This document shows, one piece after another, positions 20,522-39,567 of a stretch of DNA of 64,000 nt; position 1 is the stretch's first letter; the number at the start of each line of letters is the position of its first letter. This stretch comes from Syngnathus acus. Lineage: Eukaryota > Chordata > Actinopteri > Syngnathiformes > Syngnathidae. The notes under the pieces are model-generated. The model had not been told where the DNA came from. It worked only from the letters and a program-made list of their open reading frames with translations, and ran no database searches. The stretch is from the NCBI RefSeq assembly GCF_901709675.1, contig NC_051107.1, forward strand, positions 3,412,001 to 3,476,000, given 5' to 3'. The position numbers and the translations under genes were made by a program.

Positions 20522-22388
20522 GCGAACCACCTCTCTGACCTCCCTGGAGCTCAGTCCCTCCACAAACATATATTTACCACAATAGCCGGATATGTTCTTC
20601 AGACTTTTCAGATTGAGTTTTGCTGTATTTTTGTTGTTTTAAAAAAAAAAAAATTCTGGAAGACGCCGAAAAGCATCGTCGCGGCAGTTATGAAGAAGCT
20701 GAACGAACACACATTTGTCACCTTCCAAACGGCCGCCTGGGCCAGCCCGCTTCCGCGCACTTGAGGTCCGAGTCCACGGCCCTCTCGAAAAAACCCGGAG
20801 CACTTCTTCGCATCGCTTTGCGGCGTCGGACTAACACACTCGCAACCGCTCGGTGTCTTTTTGCTGCTCTCTTCAATGTGAACAATCACGAAATAGAGGC
20901 TTGCCAAAGTCTGCACGCACGTAGGAAACCATAACGCCAGTCAACCGGTTTTAGCTTTTGCACGATCAAGCCGCATCAACGTCAAGCATCGGAGACGTTT
21001 CCAGTATTACGGCTACGAGGTGATTTGAAAAGTATATGTATATAATTGTCTACTGAATGTTGTACATAATACAGAGAATCTGCTTCGGGCACTTGATGTA
21101 TGGCTGGTCAATGAAAACAACTACTTTTTTTATAAGCAATTAGCAATTGAAATGTTTTGTCGAGATATAGTACACAAGAAAAAAAAAAAAGTGTCAATCA
21201 TTACTGTCACTTATGTGATGAGTATTTTCAACTCGTGCCATATGAAGTCAGTCAAAATGATCGGGCCTATCCATGAATGCGCCGGTGCCTTTATTGAACT
21301 AATCAGCATTTTTTTTAATCCGACCAATCTTTTCAAGTCGTGCCTTTACCGGAATTGAATTGGCTTTTATTTACTGGTGCCTTTACGTAGAACATCAACG
21401 ATGAAATTGTGCTCTCGGTGTCACATCCAGCCAAAGTGGACAATATTTACGGATCCTTTGGGGATCTTGATACGTGAAGCAAAGTGATATTTCAAATGAA
21501 ATAGTGTTTATGTGCATGTTTCTTTTTTGGGGATTACACAAGGTCTTTTTGGACAATTGTATATGCTCTGTAAATAATCGTTATTTTATTGTACTCTTGA
21601 CTCTCATTGTCTGCAAGAGCGTCGTTGAGAGTATCTTCTGCAATTTGTTTTAGTATATATATATATAAATATAAATATGTATAACATGCATTTAGATTTT
21701 TTTCTTGCTGTATGACAGTAGGTTCTTTTTTTCCTTTTATTGTATATTTGTAGAAATATTGCCTGTTCATGTCATGACTTTTTTTGTTAGAATGTCACAT
21801 TGGAATGATCGGAATAGGTTTTCACTAAATACTAAACACAGTCTGTAGCTTCTTATCTCTTGCTGGCCAACACTGGGTTCAAGGTTAGGCTACCTGTGAG
21901 CAATACCGAGGCGGGAAAAAACAAGAAAAGGTCCACCAGGCTCCGCCAGGACAATCAATGCTCTGATCTCACTGTGCATCAACTGCTGCCATAGAAACAC
22001 TTGGGAAGGTATTACTTGAAACCTTGGAAAAGCTTTCCACAGGCCTTTTAACGTGAAAACAGCATCGTGATTGAAGACTGAAGGGTACACTCTCCTAATT
22101 ATGCCGCCGATTGCAGTTCGATTGGTTTTTTTTCTCTTCCAGTCACGTCTGCTCCGCCAAAGTATCTCAGGTATTATTAGTTTGCATTTGGTAGTGTCTT
22201 TAAATCTTTTGCATGATTGGAGCCAATTAGCCGCTCATGGTCGAGTGGTCCGAGCAAGTATCGGTCAAAATAAAGAACAGAACCGCTCCTCCATCGGTTA
22301 AGCCCAACGCTGACGGCAAATTTGTAACCGTACCCATTCAAAGGGCATGTTTTTGTATCTGTGATGCTGTTTCATTATGAGGAATAAA
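20522..22388 (+). other. slc38a4: Probable slc38a4 3' UTR
   Basis: The stretch after the TAA contains no further coding exon. The first good AATAAA hexamers on the plus strand are at 22269-22274 and 22383-22388. A 3' UTR of about 1.8 kb is plausible but its end is not proven. Confidence 0.4.
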
Positions 22389-24075
22389 AATGTGAAGAAA
22401 AAAAAAAGGCATTTTTGTGTCAATCCATGAATCCGCAAGATTTACATTGGCAGCGTTGCGATTACGTAAAAAGCTTACGTAAACGCCGTTTTGCCATCGT
22501 TGCCATATTTCTGACATAAGCATTCAATGTTCTCGGGGATTTCGGATATCGGTGTTCTTGTCTAGCTTGCAAGCGGCCATGACTTGTAGCACCAACTTGT
22601 AAAGTTTCCAAATAGGAGGCGGAAAAATAAGAGTTAGATCATCTCTTGTTGGATTAATTAAATCTCAAAGAATTTCATTGTTTGTGTCATTGTAGACGCA
22701 AACATTCTTGGAACTCGTCCGATTCGTCGTCTCTAAGAGCGGAACTCGACGTGACTTGAACGAGATGTCACCGTGACCAGAGAACACACTGAAACCACTT
22801 ACCCGGGTGCAAGATGACACCGGGCTAAATAAGCAAGGGCAAGCACGCAGAGCACATGTCAATTAGTAGAAGGTCGTTTATGTGCGTGAGAAAGCACAGC
22901 CAAAAAAAAATCCGGGATCTCTTTGTACGTATTCACGACAATAATCAAGGTACATTTATTCTCTGTATGCTGCGACCTAAAGTGACTTACCTGGAAAACT
23001 GTGCAAAAATAGTGATTTGACGCTCACACGAGAATAAAGGTGGCGTAAATAAACTACCACAACAGTCTCTCCACGCCTACATATGAAACTACAACAACGC
23101 GCACACTAGGCCTCTACAAACATCGACATGACCCAGCTAGCAAAAATTCCAGAAGGCTCTCAAGGCAATGCTTTGTCAGATCTTTGAGGACTTCTGCAAC
23201 GCAAGGTGCCACACCCAGCCCCCCTGAACCTCTCCCAAAAATCTCCTCACATTTTGCCCACACAGTGTTCTCAAGCAGCACCTGTTGCCACAGTGGCGGC
23301 AATGCCAACACTTAAATAATCATGGTGGAGATATTAAATGAACATGACCTATATTCTGAAACTCTTGGCCGCTTCACGTGCGACAGCTGCTCGGCCTGGT
23401 CAAATGCGGGTCAGCTTGACTTACTAGGACATGCGATTGCCAAAAGTCTGGGCACCCCAGGTCATCATAACTACAGAAAGGGAAAATGGAACGCTATCAT
23501 GTTAGCCCGTACAGACTTCATGGAGCATGTCCTTGTTTATACATCAATTGATATCCCCTATGTCCATTTCGGGACAGACTAAAGGTGAGATTTGTCATTA
23601 ACGTCTTCAACAGCAAATGTGGGTCACATGCCAGCACAGGGCTGAGTCATAAATCTGCTTACAAAACATAGAGACGGCGTCGGCCTCCAGATATTAATAT
23701 GCATTTTGTGCTCAACGGAATTATTTCATGTACTCTTCCTTTTCTCCTTCTATTTTCCAAACGTTGATTCGTAGTCATTTATTTATTTCAATACAGCGCA
23801 ATGAAATTGCTGAGTCATTAAATAAACACTTGTTGGGTTGAATTACAGACAATTAAGCTAACGCTACACATGCTGAGTAGCATGATTAATTCATATCTGT
23901 AACTGAGATAAAAGGCTAGCGATCCACCTGTCTATCTGTCAAAGATCAGGAAAAACTCAATATCATCTTACCTGAAGACGGGCAGTATTTCATTTCTTGG
24001 GGTGGAAGTCTTCAGCTGGTCCATTTTCAAAGTGATTTCTTCAACATACCTTACCTTGACTCATCTTGACCAATG

Positions 24076-24400
24076 GCGTAAATCACAGGTGGCAAACTCA
24101 AGGCCCGGGGGCCAGGTACGGCCCGCCACATCATTTTATGTGGCCCGCAAAGACAAATTGTGCATCAAATTCGTGTGTCATTACTAGAATTGTAAATTGT
24201 CTTTTTTTTTTTAAATATTTGACCAGTTTTTACTCGTCTGATTTGAAAACGAGTTATTGGTCAGTTTGTTTTGTAGCTTTTACTGTATATAATATGAGGT
24301 GCTCATACATTTATTTAGGTTGATGTAATGGCCCTCCGAAAGAAGCTATGACTACGCTGCGGCCCGCGAAAAAAATGAATTTGACACCCCTGGCGTAAAT
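24076..24400. mobile_element. hAT-type MITE with 8-bp target duplications
   Basis: GCGTAAAT is present at 24076-24083 and again at 24393-24400, flanking an element of about 309 bp. Its ends are imperfect terminal inverted repeats: left CACAGGTGGCAAACTC, and right CAGGGGTGTCAAATTC when read inward. Subterminal GGCCCG/CGGGCC blocks are also inverted. The 8-bp duplication and the CAGGGGTGTCAAA-type terminus are hAT hallmarks. There is no transposase ORF, so it is non-autonomous. Confidence 0.85.
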
Positions 24401-27400
24401 GAACCGAATAAATAGCGACCACCGTTTGCATTTTTTGCCTCGAGGGCCTACGAGTCAACGAGTCGCCTCCTTACTACATTCAGATATCGGAGCTCTCCTC
24501 AAGGACGAGCCCAGAAGCTATTTACAATTGCTCTTACCAGGAACACATTCAGTTCTGAGTACTATACAATAACCAATAGAATCATGTGATGAATCATGAG
24601 TAGTTATCACAAGAAAGGACAAAGCAGGATTTGTGTAAAACCAGTCAGGTAAAACATTGTTGTGTTAGCACACCCATAAACGTCAACATCATTGAATAGT
24701 AGCATGACATAGCAAGAAAGTGATTTATGGTTAAGAAAAATATAGATCGAAGTGGTTGTCTGTGTATGAGAGAGCGAGAGATGACATAAGGTGCAAGCTT
24801 TTGGTTGGCTGGCATCTCCCTGCGTGTATTAATACAGTGAAGGGAGACACATGACGCGGCAAGGCTGCAAAGAGTCGTACGTGTGTGCGGGAAGGTGACA
24901 AATATCTCGCTGGTCATTGGAGGACCAGGTGACGTATGTTTCATGCGGCGCTACGTGACATTTGACGTGAGCGAACGTACGAGGTGTCTAAGACATTTGT
25001 GTTATCCATGTTTCGGTCAAGGCCTCGTTTGAAAAGGCCGACTCAATAAACAGTTGCGTAATCTGATGCTCAACGGACATGACACGAGTGTGCGTTTTCT
25101 CAAGATGACTTTGGCTGGACCCTACCTGAAGTCGCTTCAGATTCAGTTCCCAAAAGTGACTCACGTCCTCTCAGATACGTGACAGCTGGCGGGTGTCAGA
25201 GATCAGAGGCTGGGATTGGAAGGGGGGGCGCTCGCCGGCGCTGCGAGGAACGGCCAAGCCGCACACCAAAGGGGAACATGTCGGCACTGTGAGAGAAACA
25301 GCGTTCTACTGTGAGGGGGTAAACTTGCCGACCTGAAGGTACACAGAAAAGCAGTCGAAATAGAAGTCGCCAAAAATTCGCTTAATTCGTTTTTCTTGGA
25401 TCCTCCATTGGGCAATCAGTGGGTTGTATGAATGGCAGGACAACAGACTCCTTTCCAAAACAATATCGTTGGGCTTTCCTAAATGTAGAGCAGGGATTGA
25501 AACTGTCATTTAAAAAGGCTTACCCAGGTTATTTCGATATTACCCGGGAGGAAATATGTACATTATTGTACGAGTGGGGTCGGCGAAATAAAATCGGGAT
25601 GGAATTCATAATAAAAATCGAAACGGAAATACGTTCCAGTCTGGCTTTAAAGTCAACAGCAATAAAATTGTACTTTGAATTTGTGTTTACTCAGCTGCTG
25701 GAACCACGATGCACCCCCTAAGGTGATTTGATCGATTGGGAGTCGATTGGGCTGAGAACAGTCTTTCTTCTGTACATTCTGACTTGCAGTTCTGTATACA
25801 CAAGAATGCTTAATTCCATGAGCTCAAAGGGAATTTGCAACAGAATTTCTCCCTCGGGGGCCCGTCTGGGTGCATATTAGGAGAGTCAAGCTAGTAGTCA
25901 GCAGGTTTGGTTTGTATGATTACGCCGTAAGGAAAATTAATTTCAAGTAATCAAATGCGGGTTGCAATAAGGAACGACTTTTTTTATTTCATGTCTTTGA
26001 GGAACCAAACGAGACAATCAAGATTAGCCAAATTTCTTTGGCCTTAACTCCGGTTAATCGCGATCAGAAAAGCCAGGTCGCCATGGTAACCCGCCAGGTT
26101 CGATTTCGAGTCACTCCAACGCAATGCTTTGTTCACGTAATGTTTCCAAACAAGGTGAAGGTGAGCTGGGGAAAGCAAAGACGCCAAGCAGAACATGCTG
26201 AGCGCTGCAGGCTTGCGTAACTGCAAGGTTGCCGGCAGTCATCGTGACACAGCACAGATAAACATATTTATAAAAATCGCTATACCTGACAAACAATTAT
26301 TGAAAAAATATATATCAATAAAGCAATTTGAAGTCTTCTTGACATGATTATAGATTATTAATTCCAGACTACCAATAACTGAAATTTGTCCTCTGTGAAG
26401 GGGGAGGGGCTTCGCTACCTTAGATTACATCATAAAGGGCTTCTATAAGTACATATAAAAACATTTTATGGGAAGCTGGACAGTAAGTGGATTATATTTT
26501 TATTGAGCAAATGCTGGCTTGGAATGTTGTTAGCCAATCAAGTTTATTAAGGACAAATTAAAATGCTGTCCTCCATTTTGTTTTTTTGTTTTTTTTTTTG
26601 CAAAGGGCAACTCAATTGTATTTGTGTCAAACCAAGGCAATATTTATTTATGTCAAACAAAACCAAGGCAAAAAAAAAATCATATTTGATTAGAGTCGTT
26701 CAAATTTGGAGCCTTTCTGACTTCTTGTCAGCCCAGATGGTCATGAAATAAATTTGAGGAACTCTTGTCACACTTGTTGCAACCTGCAAGACTGTCTTGA
26801 TGCATACTTGAGCTTCTCAAAAGCACAACAATACCTTATGTGGGTCACGCCACTCTCAATAGGATGTCAAATGTGGTTCTTAGAAGGCGGGATGTATTTT
26901 CCATGCATTCACGCCAAGCTGAAAAGAGGTCAAAATAAAGAAGACTTATTAAGCAATCAATGAACTCTTAGGAATATTTAATTCCAGTGGCTCATTGTTT
27001 AGTGTTGAGGCAAGGATACTGTTCAGCTTTGGCGTCAGTGTGAGGAAAAAAAATTGCATAACAGTGTCGGACTTGTACTGAAAATTGCATAATATCCAGT
27101 GGGACCACGATGTCTCCGAAGCGCGTACGTAAGAAGGGCAAGTTAGCGTGCACACTCGAAAACAATCGGTCAAAAAGTGCCGTCTCGCTTGTCGAATGCC
27201 TGGCGTACAAAAAAACCAAAACTAGAACGTGTCTGCGGGCTCAGCGAGGCAGATGACTCCACCGTAACGATAACGCTAATCGTGATAATATCAGCAGGGC
27301 TGCTTAAAAATACACAAATATTATGACGGAGAATTCCGTTTGTCTCATATTCAGCGGGTGTTGCGTCAAAAAGGTTCAAAGTTTCCTTTAAGTGTCAATT

Positions 27401-28164
27401 TAAGTCACAATTGCGAAACCTTTTTGTTCCTCTCGACTCCTCCGCCTTCAAATCTAATCTTGTTCTTTCTCAGTTACGCGGAAAAAAAAAAAACAGGGAC
27501 GCACGTGACATTTATCTCTGAGGTATGCATGTGCGTGGTAGTCTTGTTTCATAATGTGTTTATTAAATTGACACCGAGGCAAATTCTGAACATATTTTGG
27601 CTTTTCTGGTATTCGCCCTACTGGTTATGATGGCAACACCTCTTCCCGCCATCAGCCAGCCACCATCTATCCTTCTCACCTCCATCTGTGTTCAAACAGG
27701 AAACCGTCATCGTGAAACCATGTTGCTACACTTCCTGTATCGGCGTATCGTGATATAGTGAGATGAGCAGAGACCCGCCGAATGTGGACAGGAAGTCTTT
27801 TGCGACGTTATCGGGGGGGGGCAGACTTCGCCTGTTATGTGGAAGCTTATCTCTAAGAACAAACCTTTCTGAGAGGGGGGGGCCCTTATGTTGTCACCAT
27901 TATGCAAAACGTTTATGAAACGGAGCCAACTCAAAATCGGAATTTTCAACGAAGCTACGAGAGATACATCATCCAATGCAGTTGAATTTGAGTTGACACG
28001 ATTGTCACGGGCACTCGAGAGAAACGAAGCTTTTTTTTCGATGCAGAGACGTGACTGACACGCCAGAAAAGAACAAGTATAGGGAAGGGACGAGAAGCGG
28101 CCACATCAGATACGAGGATCCCTGCAGGCTAATAACAAGTCACGAGTCTCACTGTCTTTAAGTG

Positions 28165-28196
28165 GTGTGTGTGTGTGTGTGTGTGTCTGTGTGTGT
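28165..28196. repeat. (GT)n microsatellite
   Basis: About 16 GT units, interrupted once by TC, lie in the intergenic region. The locus is likely polymorphic in length. Confidence 0.95.
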
Positions 28197-31151
28197 AATT
28201 CCAATGCCCTAGCATTACCCTGCAGTGTAAACTTAACCACCCCGACGTACCGACTGCATCCAAAACCTTCTCGCCACTTCTAAGAGGGATGCGGACACTC
28301 GTGCAACCGCGTTTTCTCGAGTTATTTTTGTTTGGAGAAACGACTTTTTTCGCATTCGATCGGCGCCGTCTCGACTTTTTATATTCGCGGCTTGTCGAGA
28401 TAACGCTCATTGACTGCGACGCTGCCGGAGGAGTATTTCCTTCACTGGTGTTTATGACTTTGGGTGCAGTTTATGGCCGTATACGACAACGGAAACAAAT
28501 CATAAAATCCTGGATATAATCCAAAATCTAACAGGTCACTAACGGGTCATTTTGGCAGGAATAAAAAGATTTTAAAAAATTATTTTGCGCCCCAAAAAAT
28601 GCAATGGAAGCAATATACGGCCATTGTAACGGTGTGACCTCTGACCCAATTCTTTCCTCCCTCCGACTTGGTCTGAGCTCCACTGTACAAAAAGCGCCAC
28701 GGCGGAGGCCAACGGGGGAGTCAACAGGTTCACAGGGCGGCTCTAGGGCCATGTCGGGTGAAAAGTTTTTCGCAGAACGAGACGGGCGGCCTCCGTCGCC
28801 CCGCTGGGGCCCCCCCCTCCCCGTTTGTGCTCCTGTCATGAAGAATGCGCCCGCTAAACCACTTTCCCACCGCAAAGAGGATTACTAAGGTAATGCCCAC
28901 ATATCAAGGGATGCTCTGGCACTTTTCGGACATAGTGCAAGCCTCATTTAATAACTCACGGAGAAAGCTGGGCGAGATTTTCCGTGCGTCTGCTGGGCGC
29001 CACGATGAGATACGATTTGGCTTTTATTTTCAGTTTACAAACTCCGGTAAATATGAGAAATGCCGCAAATTGGGCACGTCAACATGTTAGTTTACTCGCG
29101 ACGGGTGAAAACACGGCAGCTAATCCTGTGATGCTTGTTTAACCCCGCCGGCTTTCTCACCTACGTTACGCCGGCGTGTTTGGTTAATGAATGTTTACGT
29201 AGCCGGCGTTGGGATTCACATCCGATCAGGATCATCGGAGCGTTTGGTGTGTGCGTACGTGAGGGGTGGGTGGGTGCGGCGTGACAAGGTTTCCAAAAGA
29301 TAACCTACTTCCTCTATGGCCCACTTGTTTGCTTTACAGTCTGATGCCCACCAGCTTCCTTTGTGTCCCTCGTGGATACAAGAAAAAAAAAAAAATGGCT
29401 GGCGTGTTTCACGTGGTCTGGTGTCGAACCTAAAAACAGACGAGTCAAACATGCGGGCAAAACAGAAATTAGCACCGTCTATTTTGGGAATTCTCCATTT
29501 CCAAGGTACACCGAGTTATAAGGCGCACGACATGTTCCGTCTTCATTTATCGCGAGAACCTTTCCCCTTATTTCAGCCCGCATCACGAACCCGACAACCT
29601 CTCGAGCCAGGTGATCATGAGACCCTCCGCTGTCTAGATTGTAATGAAAATCCGCTCGCAGTTGGGGCCGGGTGACTGAGGTCGAAGAGCAAGGAAATCC
29701 TTTCGGCTCGCGAGCCGAGGAGAATGCGTCGGGTGGCGGGGTTGAAGTGATCTGCGCTGAAGGCAGGAGGGGGGTCTTTGTGGGAGCGAGAGATGATATT
29801 CGAGGAAATGTTTATTAGGTCAGCGCAGTTGTGAAACAATTGCTGAGGTGCGTCCAATCAAAATCAAGCACTCACTACGGTATTTTTTTCACACTTAAGA
29901 GTGGGACTGCACCAATTTTGGGACATTTTAAGTGGAGAATTTCTTTGTGCCATGGTTTTCGCACAATCATGAGGTCGTTTCTTTATCAATTTGGCCAGGG
30001 AGAAAAATGTCAGCATTATTAGCCCATTATTAGTCTTCGCGGGTCGGAGACCTCTTTGACTTTCACTTTACTTTCACTATCGGTGAAGTCATCCCAATAC
30101 ATGCGAGTTGGGATATGTAGGTGAGAGGTACCGGTTTTACCCTGCTCTACTTTTTTTTTTTTTGATCCGATTTAGTTGTACTGGGTCGGAGGGGAGATAA
30201 GGTCCCAAACAAAGGCCTGTTACGCAGCAATTTGTGGGTTAGAAAATGAGAGAATTTGTCTGTTTTGGACGAATCTGATCATTTACTACGACGACTCGAT
30301 GAGAGAGGAACTAAACGTTTCCTGTTTGGTTGTAGTTTCAGTAAAGACTTACGTTGCGAAATTGCACTGGAGAGGTCATTGGGTCATCATTTCGACATCG
30401 TTCTTGGGGCTTCTTCAGTTCTGGAAAGTTCATAGCAGCGCTCTGGGCCGGTGGAGAAAAAGACCTGGAAAATCAAAAGATAATTTTGGAGTTTTGAGAC
30501 AAATTGGTTCAAAAAAAGAAATTAGCAGTTTTGGTGAAAGGAAGTCGGGTAATTTGAATCTCACAGCGTCACGTTTTTATGATTGTTTTACTACGGCTCA
30601 CCAGAACTGCTGGTTGATAATTAACCAAATTTTTTTTGGTTTGCTTTCCATTAATAATAAGCTAGTGGAAGTTTTCCAGATACCTGAGCTTCAAGAATGA
30701 GTGAATGAGGATGATCACATGACAGCGTTTGTGTGTAATCTGCTTCCGAGTGGGAGGTCTGCTTTGAAATGCCAATCTGGGGGGCTTAACGTGGACTGAC
30801 AGGAATCCCGGCCTCTTGGGTCACCCTTTTACCTTTAATTCGGGGGTAATCTATTTGTAAGGGAGGGGGGGTGACCTAATTCTCATTTAATAAGGAAATT
30901 GAATTCCATATAAAGCCCTTTTTTTTTAAAGACCTTTATGAACAAATATTGGCTATCACTATTATTGGTTATGTCAATGAAATTCGAAAATATGTTGAAT
31001 ACTTTGATTCTCATTTAACAGCATGACAATGTTCTTTTCCCCGTGATTGCAACACACCAGTAAATGCTGCGTGTTATGCTCTGCAGCATTCCTGCCGTTT
31101 TCCAAAAGGGCTGTGCCCCCAGATCAGAGTGTTCTGTTTGTATACAGAGTC

Positions 31152-31274
31152 CGACGTCACCGTGCGTAAAATGCCTCCTCCCACTCTCCCCCCCCCTCCT
31201 TTGGACCGCCCCTCCTTTTTCTCTTCCTCCCCTCTCGAGCAGCCAGTTTGCCGGCTGATGCAATGCTTTATAAA
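31152..31274 (+). promoter_or_regulatory. slc38a2: Candidate slc38a2 core promoter with CARE and TATA box
   Basis: In order, the region shows a CRE-like CGACGTCA (31152-31159), C-rich GC boxes around ACCGCCCCTCC (about 31205), TGATGCAAT at 31256-31264 and TATAAA at 31269-31274. A transcription start near 31300 is expected. Candidate first-exon donors downstream are GTAATT at 31342 and the stronger AAG/GTAAGA at 31571. The next exon begins at 32427 with the start codon. TGATGCAAT is the exact reverse complement of the mammalian SNAT2 amino acid response element ATTGCATCA, supporting assignment to slc38a2. The transcription start is inferred. Confidence 0.55.
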
Positions 31275-31875
31275 GCGTGAGTCCATCCCTCGCTTTATTA
31301 GAGCACTTGTCCTTTTTCTGTGCACGTCGTATTTCGGGGGGGTAATTTTGGTCGGCTTTTGACCCAAGAGAACCTCACTTTTACAGACTGTGTTTTCCCA
31401 TCGTAAATATTTAAATATTTGTTGTCTATCACATTTTGTAATTATAGTCTCCCATTTTTTGTTAATTAATTTATTTCCAAGGATCAGACAGCTCTTTTTC
31501 TGTGATCATTGCGATCAGATCCAGCGGATTTTTTTTTTGAAAGGATTTTACAGCCACATTTGCTCATAAGGTAAGAATGCCGGCATGCCATGCTTTTTTA
31601 ACAGCTCGAGAATTTCAAATGTTGTTTTTTTTTTTTTAAATAACGCTCACTGATGCTTTATTTTTTTTATCCATTTTGAAATAGCTCAATGAGTGAAAAT
31701 TTTCCATTTGAATGTTTTACTGCGTCAGCCTTGGAACAAATGAATTAATAATAAGACGTCAGCGATGCTGCGGTGTTGGAAAGATGACGCGCTGCAGGCA
31801 TGACTTCATTTGTATTATATGATATGTGACATGTTAGGATGATAAAAAAACAAAAAGGTCTAATCAGGGTGTGAT

Positions 31876-31884
31876 GTTGCATCA
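31876..31884 (-). promoter_or_regulatory. C/EBP-ATF composite candidate in slc38a2 intron 1
   Basis: GTTGCATCA lies in the proposed first intron of slc38a2, the intron that carries the functional amino acid response element in mammals. Confidence 0.4.
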
Positions 31885-32427
31885 GGTTTGAAAAAAAAAA
31901 AAAAGAGGGCCATGCCCATAAATGGACAACACGTGCCATTGTTTCCACTGAAGCCGCTCATTACACATAATGTGATTAAAATGATCTGCCCACACAATTT
32001 GTGGCCAACATGGGTGGGACGTGCATACGTGTACTTTAGAAACTAAATATACAATTTTTTTACATTTTTTTTAAATTTACTTCATAGGTTTTAGGCGCCA
32101 CGTTGTAATTTGTGCTTGAACGTCTTAGACACACCCTAATTTTTTTGGGGGGGTAAACGCTATCAAATAATTTTGCGCAAAATCTACACTGCGGTTTTTT
32201 ATGTCATTGAGCGGGCTGAGGTGATGTCGGGTGGAATCTGGTATTTTTCCACTGCCGGTGCGTCACCCCCCCTCCCCTTCACCCCCTCCCCCGCGCTCTT
32301 CTTCCTCCCCCCCTCCTTTGGCCGATAAGTCACATGACCCAGCGGGCGCACTGTATTATTGATTATTTCCCAGTCTGTTGGGATGCACACGATCGGAATC
32401 AAATGAGTCATTTCTTTAACTCGCAGC

Positions 32428-37778
<5,351 letters not shown>

Positions 37779-39150
37779 AGAATCGAGGTCACTAAACTAA
37801 CGAAGATCAAAATTTGAAACAGACTTTCGATGCTTGGCTTTGACTGAGAAACAGACGCCATTCCAAGAGAATGTATACCCGGATTTGTACAGTTTTTGTT
37901 CCCCTCCTTGCTTTTTTTTTTTTTTTAAAACATATAACTTTGTCTTTTACTGTTAATATTTTTGTTCTGGTACAGCTGATTTTTTTTTTTTTAACATGCC
38001 TCAATGCAATTAGTTTGAGGTCATTGGGAGAACTGAAAACAAACTAAAAAAAAAAACAATTAGCAGCTGACACTCAGGTACGGTTTTCTTTTTTTGCTCG
38101 AGTGCGGCTGCGACTTCACGCGACAAGTCCTGCTGACAAAACGGTGCGAACCAGACTCGTTGGAACTTTATTGTTGCCAAGCGTAGACCCCCCCCCACTT
38201 CCGTTAAGCGTGTTTGCATACTGTACTGAAAAGCACTTATTGTCCAGCACACTGTCGGAAAACCCAGACTTGTTTCCATACACGAACGAGGGCCTTTGAC
38301 CTTTCCTTGCACACAAAAACAGCAAAAGACAACAAAACCTGCCTTTTTATAGCATAACAACACTGGGAGCTGCAGAGCAACTCACTGAACTGAAAAAAAA
38401 CCTCCTCTTTAAAAACCTGCTGGTGTTGGAGTATTCCACACATGTCTGAGGAGAGGAGGTCAAAACTAATATTTTTTTCTTTCTGGGGAATACTTGGAAT
38501 TTGACCACGTACAGTGGTCGTAAAAACGGCTGTCAAACTTGCAAAAGAAAAATATTACGCCGGCAAGCAAACATACTACAAAAAAAAAAAAAAGTCTCGG
38601 CAGCGCTTCCGAAACTTACTCAACAACAAACCGTTGCTGTCCAACATCTATTTATGGAAGACAGTGAAATCAATGTAATTTTAACTATTTTACTATATTT
38701 ATATGATATTGTATCTGTATATATATGTACATATATCTATTGAGTTCAACTGTATGTATATAAGTCCCTCACACCCTCTTTTTTTTTTTAACGATGCATT
38801 GGAGCTGTCAAACAACAAAACCCACGCTGAGAAATTTGTCATGAATTTCTCCAGCACACACAAAGCTTCAACTGTTCATCCATCTAAACTGACTGAAAAT
38901 GTCCCACTGTTGATTTTGTGGAAATTCTGTTACATGTCGAGGCCACTGAGAAAGTAAAAGCCGCCTTGTGCCCCTTTCTGACCCCTCCACCCCACGCTAC
39001 CCCCAAGTCCTCCCCGGTTGGAGTCTTGTCAACCATCTGTGGGCCTCAGGGGCAAAGAGGGCTTTGCCCACCAGTGTTACATTCTTGTTTCAATGAAACA
39101 CCGTGTATATCCTGTAATTAATGTCCAATTAAATTCAAAATTACTCTAAA
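37779..39150 (+). other. slc38a2: slc38a2 3' UTR and polyadenylation region
   Basis: About 1.35 kb follows the TGA. ATTAAA at 39128-39133 is followed by a GT-rich downstream element (TTGTTGGTGTGTTTTG, about 39158), so cleavage near 39150 is likely. A later AATAAA at 39227 is an alternative. The UTR contains several A/T homopolymers and no coding exon. Confidence 0.6.
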
Positions 39151-39332
39151 CCAAGGCTTGTTGGTGTGTTTTGTTTTTGCTTTGCATTAGTAATTTTATA
39201 ACAGCTCATAATATCACACTTGATCAAATAAAAATCTTTAAAAAATTGCATATATAGCATCATAAATATATATTTCCTATAAGAATGAAAACAGCCTATT
39301 TAGACCGCCGTTAAATGTTTTTGGGTGCAATG

Positions 39333-39346
39333 TTGCCACCTAGTGG
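39333..39346 (-). promoter_or_regulatory. CTCF-like binding motif
   Basis: The minus strand reads CCACTAGGTGGCAA, matching the CTCF core. It lies between the converging ends of slc38a2 and scaf11. Confidence 0.4.
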
Positions 39347-39567
39347 TCAAAACGCACGCTTACAATGGTGCCTTGGCAAACAAGTTTAAATCAATAAATG
39401 GAAAAGCCATTAATCTATTCCAGCATTCAATTCAAAAATAATTTGGGGCATTACAAGCAGAACTATTAAATGTTCTTCCATTTTTGAAATGTTTTTAAAA
39501 TGCATTGAATATTACACAAGCTTAAAATCAATGGAATGAAAATCACAGCCAATCAGGAAGCAGCTAC

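Larger units (their letters stand above)
22400..31100. other. Intergenic interval between slc38a4 and slc38a2
   Basis: Apart from the hAT MITE at 24.1-24.4 kb and a GT microsatellite at 28.2 kb, nothing recognisable as a gene is present. A GC-rich patch at about 28.67-28.87 kb is open on both strands, which reflects base composition rather than coding. The 174-codon open frame at 30176-30700 begins at a non-ATG codon and has no family resemblance. Confidence 0.6.

Noticed and set aside
30176-30700. 174-codon plus-strand open frame upstream of slc38a2
   Set aside because: It starts at a non-ATG codon, has no recognisable family, Kozak context or splice sites, and sits in AT-rich intergenic DNA.
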